Shown: positions 1 through 5,448, numbered from the stretch's first letter. The stretch is DNA of 5,448 bases from an uncultured Fretibacterium sp. (GCA_937915755.1 CALGGR010000174.1:1-5448); one strand, 5' to 3'. Notes: generated by a model from the letters alone, not told the origin. Numbers and translations: made by a program.

Positions 1-6
1 ATGTCG

Positions 7-32
7 AAAAAGCCCAGGTGAGCGGCTAGTTT
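7..32 (-). terminator. Weak terminator-like hairpin after the 76-residue gene
   Basis: On the minus strand AGCC and GGCT flank a 9-nt spacer and run directly into TTTTT, just past the TAG stop. The stem is only 4 bp with a large loop, so the U-tract and position are the main support. The window ends here, so the downstream context cannot be checked. Confidence 0.25.
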
Positions 33-34
33 CA

Positions 35-265
35 CTATTTTTCAACGATTAATCGCATACCTGTTAGATCGTTCGCCACTATCTCGTCCATAGCTCGTTT
101 TAATTCTTGATGGTTTTGTTTATCAGGCAAAGCATCGCTAGTAAAAGAGAAACGATCAAGCAAACCACAAGAATTGTAACCATGAAGACAATCCCAATTA
201 AACCATTTGTCGAAGTCATCAAAAGGATTAAAAGGATTGTCAATTGTTGTTAACATAAAAGTCAT
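35..265 (-). CDS. Small acidic phage protein of unknown function
   Basis: This 76-residue protein begins MTFMLTTIDNPFNPFDDFDKWFNWD and ends at TAG (37-35). It has a doubled NPF (residues 10-15), many aromatics and aspartates in the first 30 residues (DDFDKWFNWD), a central CGLLDRFSF segment, then an amphipathic helix (ELKRAMDEIVA) near the C-terminus. There is no signal peptide, membrane segment or metal-binding cluster. I recall short phage proteins opening with TTIDNPF-PFD-FD-W and ending in a similar helix, often near head or packaging genes, but no function that I can name. It has its own good ribosome binding site and follows a hairpin after the polymerase-like gene, so it may be the last gene of this transcript or the first of a new block. 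The DNA here is much more AT-rich than the genes upstream. Confidence 0.8.
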   Translation of the reverse strand: MTFMLTTIDNPFNPFDDFDKWFNWDCLHGYNSCGLLDRFSFTSDALPDKQNHQELKRAMDEIVANDLTGMRLIVEK

Positions 266-271
266 TGACTT

Positions 272-277
272 TCCTTT
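272..277 (-). promoter_or_regulatory. Ribosome binding site choosing the first ATG of the 76-residue gene
   Basis: AAAGGA on the minus strand lies 6 nt before the ATG at 265-263. A second in-frame ATG three codons later would be about 15 nt away, too far, so the first is preferred. Confidence 0.65.
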
Positions 278-295
278 CTTTTTTTAAAAAGCTTT

Positions 296-329
296 AACTA
301 AAAACACTTTTGCGTAGGTGTTCCTAGTT
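296..329 (-). terminator. Hairpin between the polymerase-like gene and the 76-residue gene (weak terminator or processing site)
   Basis: The minus-strand RNA reads AACUAGGAACAC, a 10-nt loop, then GUGUUUUUAGUU, giving a 12-bp stem with two G-U pairs and one more possible U-A pair outside. On the plus strand those two positions would be A/C mismatches, so the structure belongs to minus-strand transcripts. It starts 2 nt past the TAA of the 907-residue gene. The downstream run is AAAGCUUUUU, so the U-tract is displaced. It could be a leaky terminator, an RNA-stability element or a processing site. Confidence 0.55.
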
Positions 330-331
330 AT

Positions 332-3055
332 TTAACCCTTAACAGCACGCTGAATGGTAGACAAACTAACACCGTAACGCTTAGCTACTGACTCAAAGCT
401 GTGTCCGCTAGCTATCAAAGCTTTAGCAGTGGCTAGCTGTGCAGGTGTGAGGCCTACTTTCCGTGTAGGCATGGCCTTTTGTTTAAGATAGTCTTGATCT
501 GTCTTTGTGAAGATTTCTTTTACAACACTGGGAGGAAGCGCATGCTTTTGAATCGCTTCCCATTCACGATCCGTGAATTCGATCTTGGACCGCCTTCCTC
601 CTAATTGGGCCCGCCCCTCTTTCAATGCCTGGTTTCGTATACGTTTGACCATCTTTTTGTCTAGAGTGTCCCCGTACTGCTCCCTCTTGGCCTTCACTAC
701 AGCATCTGCATACAAATGAGCATGCCTTTCTTTTGGTGCCCAAGCTAAAGCCTCTGCTAACTTTTGCTTAAGCGACGCCACTTCTGGTGCATAAGCTTTA
801 GCTGCTTCTTTATCTTGGGGCGTGTCCTTTATGGCAAGTGCCTGCTTGCGTGCGGTGTTACCCATCGACTTCATCGTGTTGGCATAGTCAGCATAGACTC
901 TTTCCATAGCCGTGCCTCGACCACCATTTGCAGTAGATAAGAGCTCACGGGCATCTTCGACGGTACTCATCTTATGTACCTCGGACTGCTTCTTGATCCA
1001 GTTCCCCTTCTTGTCGTAGTATCCGGCCCCAGTCAGGGTCCAATCAGGGTAGGACTTCTTTCCTGTGGCGGGGTCTATTGCAACAGCCGAAGGCTTACGC
1101 TCGTCTACGTATACTGTCGACTTGGCACGGGAGATGAGGGTGGATGCCCCACCATACTTGAGGTTGCCCTCTTCATCGAAAGATGGCTGGTACAACCGCT
1201 TTAACTCGTCTATTCTCTGGTCTTTCTCCGACTGCTTCCAATCCAGATGGTGCTTCTCTGCATCTATGACCACCATGCTATGCTTGACAGCCCTCACTAG
1301 ATGCTCTGGAGGAGCTCCTCTCAAAGTCATGTCGGTTATCAAGTTCGAGACTATCCCCATTTGCTTTTGCTTGTAATCTTCTGTGATACCCGGCTTATCT
1401 GATGGGAGCTTGTAGCACTTTGGATCGAATCCTTCCAAGCCTTCCAGTATCTTAGACACCTTGATGTCGCCTTTGTTATTCGGTATCACCACGACGGTGT
1501 CACCATCGAAGTCCGCACCAGATAGCTGCTGGGCTACGCTATGGTGTATCCCCACGGCATCCGTGCTGTCTCCTATCAGTTTCTGGGCTTCCTTGTTATT
1601 GTTGTTGACAGTGAGCTGCGGTATCTCGAAGATGCCTCCATGAGGATGGCGAATCAAGCATACCTGAGTGCCGTTCTCGTAGTTCCTGGCGTACACCTCT
1701 GTCGGTTTCATCGAGCTGACCGGCAATAACAGTCCTGTGGACTGGTTGGGCATAGCCGCGGCTTTCAAGTAGACGGAAGCGGTATCGCATTGATCCCCGA
1801 ACTCCATCAACTGCTGCTTTCTTAGGGTGGGGTTGGTCAACCCCATGATTGTCTCGTATTCTTCTTGCTTCTCTTTGATCGACAACCTTAACTGCCGCTC
1901 TGCCAGTTTCTCTGATTGCTTGGACAGGAATTGGGACGAAAGGGTGCGTGACCATTCTTGCCAGTCACCTTCCTCATGAACGATGTTGAGGGCGCCTTTC
2001 TGCCCTCCTTCTTGTATTGCCGATCCAAAAGGATTGTCCCAGTCGATTTCACCCGATAGCTTGTCCCTTTTCAAAGGCTTTAGAACGGTGTCTTCCTTAG
2101 GGCCGAGCATCGGGGTGCCCAGGGCCTTGTTCGTGTTGAACCTGATGTCCTTTCCGGGTGGGAGGTCGTCTGCATAGACGGCCACTCCCTTTATGTAATG
2201 CGTGTCGTCAACGTTGATCCGCACCTGAGCGTAGTTCGCGTTTCCCAGATCTAAATCTGCAACTCCGGGCCTTAGCTCTATGATGCCGTCTTTCTCAGCG
2301 CCCTTGTCCCCATAGACGATCTCGACCCTTTTAGGATCCACGGCTTCCGGCTTCCTCAACCCTAGGAGGCCTACGCCGTCTTTGGACTCGAATTTGGCGT
2401 TGATTACGTGGATCTGATCCTTGTTCGTAAAGACATCTGGGTATTCCGTACCAGGACGGCAGAGCACTACCATGGGAAACGACACTGCAGGGTTCGACAT
2501 GTTTCTCTGGTTGAACCTGTGGACGATATACCCTTCGTACTCGAGTTCCGCTATCGCCTCGTTAAGGCGATTCTGGGTAATCCCCAAGCTCGTGGGAACT
2601 CCTTTGCCGATATCCACGATACCGTATTCGTCGACCTCTTTACGCAAGAGATCTGCGGTGGCCTTGCGCCTCTGGTCTTTCGAAACCGCGGAATCGCTTT
2701 CCCTAGACCTCAACGTCGATTCGCTGATCTCGTACCCTAACTTCTCGCTTAGTATACGGGCCCTCTCCGAACGGCTGGTGACGCCATTGTCTATGAGCTT
2801 CTGGTCCTCAGCCCGCTCTATCTCGCGGTTCACTCTTTTAGATGTCGAAAGATGTGCACGATATTGATCCACCGTCAACCCAAAGGCTTCCCGGATCTCG
2901 TCATCGGTCATCCCCTTTTGCTTGCGGTTATTGACTAGGGTCAGGAAATCCTTGGGATGCTGATTCGGATTGGCTCCAGATCCCCAAGGCCATCGACCCG
3001 AATGGGGAGTAGCTCCCTCGTGAGGCGTACCCAGATGATATAACTCGTTTTCCAT
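332..3055 (-). CDS. Putative single-polypeptide two-barrel RNA polymerase (DFDGD protein) with helix-turn-helix ends
   Basis: This 907-residue protein is the largest gene here. Its ATG at 3055-3053 has AAGGAG 10 nt upstream and it ends at TAA. Order of parts: SGRWPWGSG (19-27), a motif I recall from several phage proteins; helix-turn-helix-like units at about 49-75 and 92-118; a winged-helix-like stretch at about 130-185; a beta-rich region at about 186-330 with HYIKGVAVYADDLPPGKDIR; a charged helix at about 365-405; then CLIRHPHGGIFEIPQ (466-480) and SGADFDGDTVVVIP (512-525). In two-barrel RNA polymerases the DxDGD aspartates (here D515, D517, D519) hold catalytic magnesium, and an R-x-P segment lies upstream. 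A helical segment at 562-606 could be the bridge helix. The C-terminus (868-905) is a resolvase-like helix-turn-helix. The length is close to that of phage SPbeta YonO, as I recall. Polymerase activity is inferred; a virion-associated protein is an alternative. Confidence 0.65.
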   Translation of the reverse strand: MENELYHLGTPHEGATPHSGRWPWGSGANPNQHPKDFLTLVNNRKQKGMTDDEIREAFGLTVDQYRAHLSTSKRVNREIERAEDQKLIDNGVTSRSERARILSEKLGYEISESTLRSRESDSAVSKDQRRKATADLLRKEVDEYGIVDIGKGVPTSLGITQNRLNEAIAELEYEGYIVHRFNQRNMSNPAVSFPMVVLCRPGTEYPDVFTNKDQIHVINAKFESKDGVGLLGLRKPEAVDPKRVEIVYGDKGAEKDGIIELRPGVADLDLGNANYAQVRINVDDTHYIKGVAVYADDLPPGKDIRFNTNKALGTPMLGPKEDTVLKPLKRDKLSGEIDWDNPFGSAIQEGGQKGALNIVHEEGDWQEWSRTLSSQFLSKQSEKLAERQLRLSIKEKQEEYETIMGLTNPTLRKQQLMEFGDQCDTASVYLKAAAMPNQSTGLLLPVSSMKPTEVYARNYENGTQVCLIRHPHGGIFEIPQLTVNNNNKEAQKLIGDSTDAVGIHHSVAQQLSGADFDGDTVVVIPNNKGDIKVSKILEGLEGFDPKCYKLPSDKPGITEDYKQKQMGIVSNLITDMTLRGAPPEHLVRAVKHSMVVIDAEKHHLDWKQSEKDQRIDELKRLYQPSFDEEGNLKYGGASTLISRAKSTVYVDERKPSAVAIDPATGKKSYPDWTLTGAGYYDKKGNWIKKQSEVHKMSTVEDARELLSTANGGRGTAMERVYADYANTMKSMGNTARKQALAIKDTPQDKEAAKAYAPEVASLKQKLAEALAWAPKERHAHLYADAVVKAKREQYGDTLDKKMVKRIRNQALKEGRAQLGGRRSKIEFTDREWEAIQKHALPPSVVKEIFTKTDQDYLKQKAMPTRKVGLTPAQLATAKALIASGHSFESVAKRYGVSLSTIQRAVKG
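1499..1513 (-). other. Codons for the DFDGD metal-binding motif of the putative polymerase
   Basis: The minus strand encodes D515-F-D517-G-D519 inside SGADFDGDTVVV. The context combines the ADFDGD of bacterial and archaeal largest subunits with the SGxDxDGD of eukaryotic RNA-dependent RNA polymerases. All three aspartates are intact. Confidence 0.75.
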
Positions 3056-3075
3056 TTCAGGGCCGCTCCTTTCCC

Positions 3076-3627
3076 TTAATCAGCTTTGAAGAACTCGATC
3101 TGCTTGTCGTATTCGACGATCTTGTCCATGATCTCCTGGATCTCTTCCGGATCGGGAATATGAATGTCGATCTCGTTGTTCTGGTAGATGCGTAGCTCTA
3201 TGTCTATCTTCAACGGATCCACTCCATATTCGAGACAGAATAAAGCCGCATATATCAAGAGCTGCATCATACTCGCCGGAGTGATACCAGTCTTCAGATC
3301 GTGAATCCTCAACATGCCCTTATTAAAAGATATGGCATCTGCAGTCCCGAAACAGTTGTCACTGTAATACAGAGACTGCTCCGATTGCATGCCAAAACCT
3401 AAGGCGTCGTTCACGAACGAGTTAAGCGTGTCCTTGTTCCTTGGCATCTTGCGGTTAAGTTTGATCGCCTTGGAGGCGAACTCGTGTAGCTCTGTTCCTC
3501 GCTTTTTCGCCAGATCGTTGAAATACCGTTCCTCCAACTTCTCTGGAGTGTAGTTCACCCAATGGTATTGACTGGGACTGAGGAAAGCATGCCTATCCTT
3601 TAGCCCCCAATGCTCGTTCCATTGCAT
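3076..3627 (-). CDS. RecB/Cas4-like PD-(D/E)XK nuclease
   Basis: This 183-residue protein has the full RecB/Cas4 nuclease signature. It shows an N-terminal LSPSQYHW segment (16-23), RGTELHEF with H48 and E49 (43-50), GTADAI with D97 (94-99), IHDLKTG with D110 and K112 (108-114), and a Q-x3-Y helix with Q122 and Y126. These residues bind metal and cut DNA in the family. No four-cysteine iron-sulphur cluster typical of full Cas4 or AddB proteins is seen. It is shorter than the DUF2800-type nucleases found in comparable phage modules. The likely role is an exonuclease making 3' or 5' overhangs for recombination or degrading host DNA; polarity cannot be read from sequence. The ATG at 3627 has AGGAG 7 nt upstream, inside the end of the VRR-NUC gene, so the two are probably translationally coupled. 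The next gene starts 20 nt after the stop. Confidence 0.85.
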   Translation of the reverse strand: MQWNEHWGLKDRHAFLSPSQYHWVNYTPEKLEERYFNDLAKKRGTELHEFASKAIKLNRKMPRNKDTLNSFVNDALGFGMQSEQSLYYSDNCFGTADAISFNKGMLRIHDLKTGITPASMMQLLIYAALFCLEYGVDPLKIDIELRIYQNNEIDIHIPDPEEIQEIMDKIVEYDKQIEFFKAD

Positions 3628-3892
3628 CTAGCGTCTCCTTTTCGTTTTCTGGAAATATGAAACTCGCAAACGCTCCTTCTTTCGAAAGCGTCTCGATGTA
3701 GTACTCTTGATTGGGCTGCTTCTTCTCTCTAGGCGATCTCTTCACTTCGAGGTAGGCGACTTTTCCGCATCTGTGTATCGAAAGATCTGGAAATCCTTGA
3801 ACGTCCATGGAGTCGTTCTTGAAGATGCGGCAATCCGGGATCCGCTCCTTGATTCGTTTCTTCAAATCTTGTTGATATTGGTTTTCGCGCAT
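3593..3892 (-). CDS. VRR-NUC domain nuclease
   Basis: This is a 99-residue single-domain PD-(D/E)XK nuclease of the VRR-NUC family. Counting from the ATG at 3892, the helix with E3 and Q7-Q8 leads to G33-F-P35-D36-L (the PD motif), A-Y-L-E49-V-K51 (the ExK motif) and N61-Q62 in the following helix, a complete active-site pattern. Family members, including the nuclease domain of FAN1 and small phage proteins of about 100 residues, cut branched or flapped DNA in a metal-dependent way. In phage replication modules the gene usually sits next to the SNF2-like helicase, as here, which suggests joint processing of replication or recombination intermediates. The last 35 nt, including the TAG at 3595-3593, overlap the next gene in another frame. 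A longer form from the ATG at 4018 is open but lacks a ribosome binding site. Confidence 0.88.
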   Translation of the reverse strand: MRENQYQQDLKKRIKERIPDCRIFKNDSMDVQGFPDLSIHRCGKVAYLEVKRSPREKKQPNQEYYIETLSKEGAFASFIFPENEKETLDAMERALGAKG

Positions 3893-3897
3893 GTCGG

Positions 3898-3903
3898 TCC
3901 TTT
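3898..3903 (-). promoter_or_regulatory. Ribosome binding site that sets the VRR-NUC start
   Basis: The minus strand has AAAGGA 5 nt before the ATG at 3892-3890. The upstream in-frame ATG at 4018 has no purine-rich site before it and would add 42 residues that match nothing in the nuclease family, so the inner start is preferred. Confidence 0.7.
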
Positions 3904-3988
3904 CGAGAAAAAGAGAAGAATAGGGGCTTTCACCTGGCAAAATGTTTGCAAAACAAACAAATTCCAGATTCGTTACCCTACTCCTCTC

Positions 3989-3994
3989 ATTATA
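3989..3994 (-). promoter_or_regulatory. Isolated TATAAT, possible -10 element before the VRR-NUC gene
   Basis: The minus strand reads TATTATAAT in the 138-nt stretch between the helicase stop and the VRR-NUC start. No good -35 box is seen 16-18 nt upstream (TGGTTC at 17 nt spacing is poor), and there is no TGn extension. The rest of 3893-4030 holds no convincing gene or terminator. It has a small palindrome TTTGCAAA at 3945-3952 and an AGAGGAG without a usable start after it. A promoter is possible but weakly supported. Confidence 0.2.
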
Positions 3995-4030
3995 ATACCC
4001 GTAAAACGCGCGAACCATTCCAAGGAGCGG

Positions 4031-5236
4031 CTAGAGACCGGCAAAGGCCTTTTCGTTGAAGATCGTCTTGCGTTTTAAGCACCTTCGGACCGCCTTGTCT
4101 ATATCAGCGTCGCAGAACACGAAGTAGTACCAGAGATCCTTGTACGGAGTGTTCATCCTATCGATTCTCCCTTGCGCCTGCTCCATGATCTTGTAAGAGT
4201 AGTTGAGGCTGTAGAATATGACCGTGTCGGTCGTCACGCAGTTCCATCCTTCGGCCCCAGCCGTATATTGGACCAAGTAGGCCCATACTTCGCCATCGGG
4301 CAATGGATTATGACGGTGCCCGTTCCATTCGGCATGGGGATACTGTCGTTCAAGGAGCATTTCCGACAATAGGGACAACTCGTAGTTGTAATTGTAGAAT
4401 ATGATTGCCTTGCGGCAGCGGTTGAGAATGTTCCAGACGGCTTCGCACCGTCTACGATCCTCGTTGACGACCCTACGGCATAGCTGACAGTACTGGGAGG
4501 CGTTGAGTATCGGCTCGTTCTCGTATGCGTTCCACCTGTTGACTGCAAACTTGGCATAGAGCTCCTCATCATACCCGACTTTGATCCATTCCTCATGGCG
4601 CACCGCCTCCTTCGAGAACTCCATGGGAATCAGTATCCGCTTCCGGAGCCTCTCGAGCTTTCCTGTGTTCACGTACCTGTCGATTTTCGGGTACTTGGCG
4701 AAGCGGCTGTACACGACGTGCTCGTTTCGGAACTCCGTTATGTTCCTGTAGAACCCGTTGGCTATGAACAGCGTGGCATAATCCATCCAGACGTCCCCAG
4801 GAGTGGCTGTGAGCATGACCCAATCGTTTCCCTTGGCGATCTTGAGAAAGGCCTTGGACCATGCGCCGCGCCCTACGGAGCGCTGCTCGTCGAATATGAA
4901 GAACGCCCCGTGAACGTCTGTGTACTTGCCTATGTTGTTCCATGAGTCCACGTGGAACTCGCATACGCTGAAACCCTCGGACGAGATCAGGAACGGGACG
5001 GCTTCCGTGTCCCAATCCATAGTGTCCCGCTTCCTGGCCGTGGTGATGACGTAAAGGGGCCTCGGTCGCCTTAGGCAAGAGTGCGCTCCGTCGTAAGTCG
5101 AGTAACCTCCGCACACTTTTGCCGTGAAATACGCGAGGGCTGTCCTGGACTTTCCAGATCCCACTTCACCGCACAGCACGCAACCACTCTTCATTTGCTC
5201 CATAGCGGCCTTCTGATGGGCATATAAGCCAGACAA
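4031..5236 (-). CDS. Phage SF2 (SNF2-like) DEAD/DEAH-box helicase, TTG start
   Basis: This is a 401-residue ATP-dependent helicase or translocase, expected to act on phage DNA during replication or recombination. Motifs appear in the right order: Walker A GEVGSGKS (23-30), motif Ia ITTARKR (64-70), Walker B IFDEQR (114-119), motif III TATPG (143-147), motif IV near AIIFYNYN (277-284), motif V QYTAGAEGWN (323-332) and motif VI QAQGRIDR (353-360) with the arginine finger. Both RecA-like lobes are present, and the short length fits phage versions without accessory domains. Motif II is DEQR rather than DEAH; from memory this is common in this phage helicase group and not a defect. Translation starts at TTG behind a strong ribosome binding site and ends at TAG. 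It follows the ssDNA-binding protein gene across a terminator. The family call is firm; the exact substrate (fork, D-loop, branched DNA) is unknown. Confidence 0.93.
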   Translation of the reverse strand: MSGLYAHQKAAMEQMKSGCVLCGEVGSGKSRTALAYFTAKVCGGYSTYDGAHSCLRRPRPLYVITTARKRDTMDWDTEAVPFLISSEGFSVCEFHVDSWNNIGKYTDVHGAFFIFDEQRSVGRGAWSKAFLKIAKGNDWVMLTATPGDVWMDYATLFIANGFYRNITEFRNEHVVYSRFAKYPKIDRYVNTGKLERLRKRILIPMEFSKEAVRHEEWIKVGYDEELYAKFAVNRWNAYENEPILNASQYCQLCRRVVNEDRRRCEAVWNILNRCRKAIIFYNYNYELSLLSEMLLERQYPHAEWNGHRHNPLPDGEVWAYLVQYTAGAEGWNCVTTDTVIFYSLNYSYKIMEQAQGRIDRMNTPYKDLWYYFVFCDADIDKAVRRCLKRKTIFNEKAFAGL

Positions 5237-5244
5237 ATATGAAC

Positions 5245-5253
5245 CACCTCCTT
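5245..5253 (-). promoter_or_regulatory. Near-consensus ribosome binding site for the TTG-started helicase
   Basis: The minus strand reads AAGGAGGTG, almost fully complementary to the 16S rRNA 3' end. GGAGG is 10 nt from the TTG at 5236-5234. No in-frame ATG or GTG lies closer, so this site fixes the unusual TTG start. The strong site may offset the weak start codon. Confidence 0.8.
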
Positions 5254-5270
5254 CGATACCAGAAAGCTAT

Positions 5271-5303
5271 AAAAGGGGCCTTAGAACGGCTCCTAGGCCC
5301 CTT
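5271..5303 (-). terminator. Strong intrinsic terminator after the ssDNA-binding protein gene
   Basis: On the minus strand a perfect 9-bp stem (AAGGGGCCT pairing with AGGCCCCTT) is followed, past one A/A mismatch, by three more pairs (GGA with UCU, one of them G-U) closing a 5-nt GCCGU loop. The 3' arm runs into TTTTAT. It lies 26 nt past the TAA of the upstream gene and ends about 18 nt before the helicase ribosome binding site. On the plus strand the stem is followed only by TTAAAC, so it is oriented for minus-strand transcripts. Confidence 0.9.
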
Positions 5304-5329
5304 AAACGCGATTTCTCCCGGTCAAACCC

Positions 5330-5448
5330 TTAATCAAACGGCACATCGCTCTCTTCGCCGAAGTACTTGGCGGCGAACTCGTCCTCCTCGATAGTGACGT
5401 ACATCGCCTTGACGTACGCCTTGACCCCGCTCTTCCCGTTGACTTCCC
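5330..5448 (-). CDS. C-terminal end of a probable phage ssDNA-binding protein (DUF2815/SSB-like), partial
   Basis: Only the last 38 residues are in the window; the gene begins beyond position 5448 and stops at TAA (5332-5330). The visible part reads EVNGKSGVKAYVKAMYVTIE, then an acidic stretch ending EESDVPFD. A short beta-rich segment followed by an acidic tail with a terminal aromatic (D-V-P-F) is the usual ending of ssDNA-binding proteins, where the tail recruits replication partners. In many Gram-positive phages a DUF2815-type ssDNA-binding protein sits beside a VRR-NUC nuclease, an SNF2-like helicase and a RecB/Cas4-like nuclease, all of which follow here. The function is inferred from the tail and the neighbours, because the OB-fold core is not visible. 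An unrelated protein with a similar tail is possible. Confidence 0.6.
   Translation of the reverse strand, partial: EVNGKSGVKAYVKAMYVTIEEDEFAAKYFGEESDVPFD

Noticed and set aside
222..240. Direct repeat AAAAGGATT x2 as a regulatory repeat
   Set aside because: It encodes the doubled NPF of the 76-residue protein, so it is explained by coding.
974..2867. Plus-strand open frames of 60-148 codons opposite the polymerase-like gene
   Set aside because: They lie antisense to a gene with clear motifs, lack ribosome binding sites and show no recognisable protein pattern; they are coding-strand shadows.
3893..4018. Extended VRR-NUC start at the ATG at 4018
   Set aside because: There is no ribosome binding site before it, the 42 extra residues show no nuclease features, and the inner ATG at 3892 has AAAGGA at good spacing.
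4445..4495. Possible zinc finger in the helicase (C250, C253, C264)
   Set aside because: Only three cysteines lie near each other, with no fourth ligand at suitable spacing; the region fits the helix before motif IV.
4883..4900. Degenerate Walker B (DEQR) as a sign of an inactive helicase
   Set aside because: The key D and E are kept, all other motifs are intact, and DEQR is, as I recall, usual in this phage helicase group.
4593..5114. 173-codon minus-strand frame within the helicase gene
   Set aside because: It is arginine/histidine-rich, out of frame with the helicase and without motifs; the helicase motifs span the same DNA in the real frame.
1..5448. CRISPR array, tRNA, rRNA or insertion sequence
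   Set aside because: No regularly spaced repeats, cloverleaf with conserved arms, rRNA segment, transposase or terminal inverted repeats were seen.

Overview
The window looks like part of a phage or prophage early (replication/recombination) region. All supported genes lie on the minus strand, so they read from high to low coordinates. Strong AAGGAGG-type Shine-Dalgarno sites, a TTG start, a compact layout and the gene set point to a tailed phage of a Gram-positive, probably Bacillota, host. The host is an inference; no integrase or host gene is visible.

Layout in reading order: (1) 5448-5330, the last 38 residues of a protein ending SDVPFD, an acidic tail typical of phage ssDNA-binding proteins, closed by a strong intrinsic terminator (5303-5271). 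(2) 5236-4031, an SF2/SNF2-like phage helicase starting at TTG behind a near-consensus ribosome binding site. (3) About 138 nt without a convincing gene (4030-3893), with one isolated TATAAT. (4) 3892-3593, a small VRR-NUC nuclease. (5) 3627-3076, a RecB/Cas4-type PD-(D/E)XK nuclease overlapping the previous gene by 35 nt. (6) 3055-332, a 907-residue protein with the motif SGADFDGD. (7) A short gap with a minus-strand-specific hairpin (329-296). (8) 265-35, a 76-residue acidic phage protein of unknown function in AT-rich DNA.

The ssDNA-binding protein, helicase, VRR-NUC and RecB-type nuclease fit the replication module seen in many Gram-positive phages: strand coating, unwinding or remodelling, and end or junction processing. 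The most interesting gene is the 907-residue one. Its DFDGD motif, the R-x-P segment ahead of it and the helical segment after it resemble the catalytic half of two-barrel RNA polymerases (beta' subunit, phage YonO, eukaryotic RNA-dependent RNA polymerases). Several predicted helix-turn-helix units lie at both ends. My best reading is a phage-encoded single-polypeptide RNA polymerase placed downstream of replication genes. That is inferred from motifs only; I could not run a profile or structure search.
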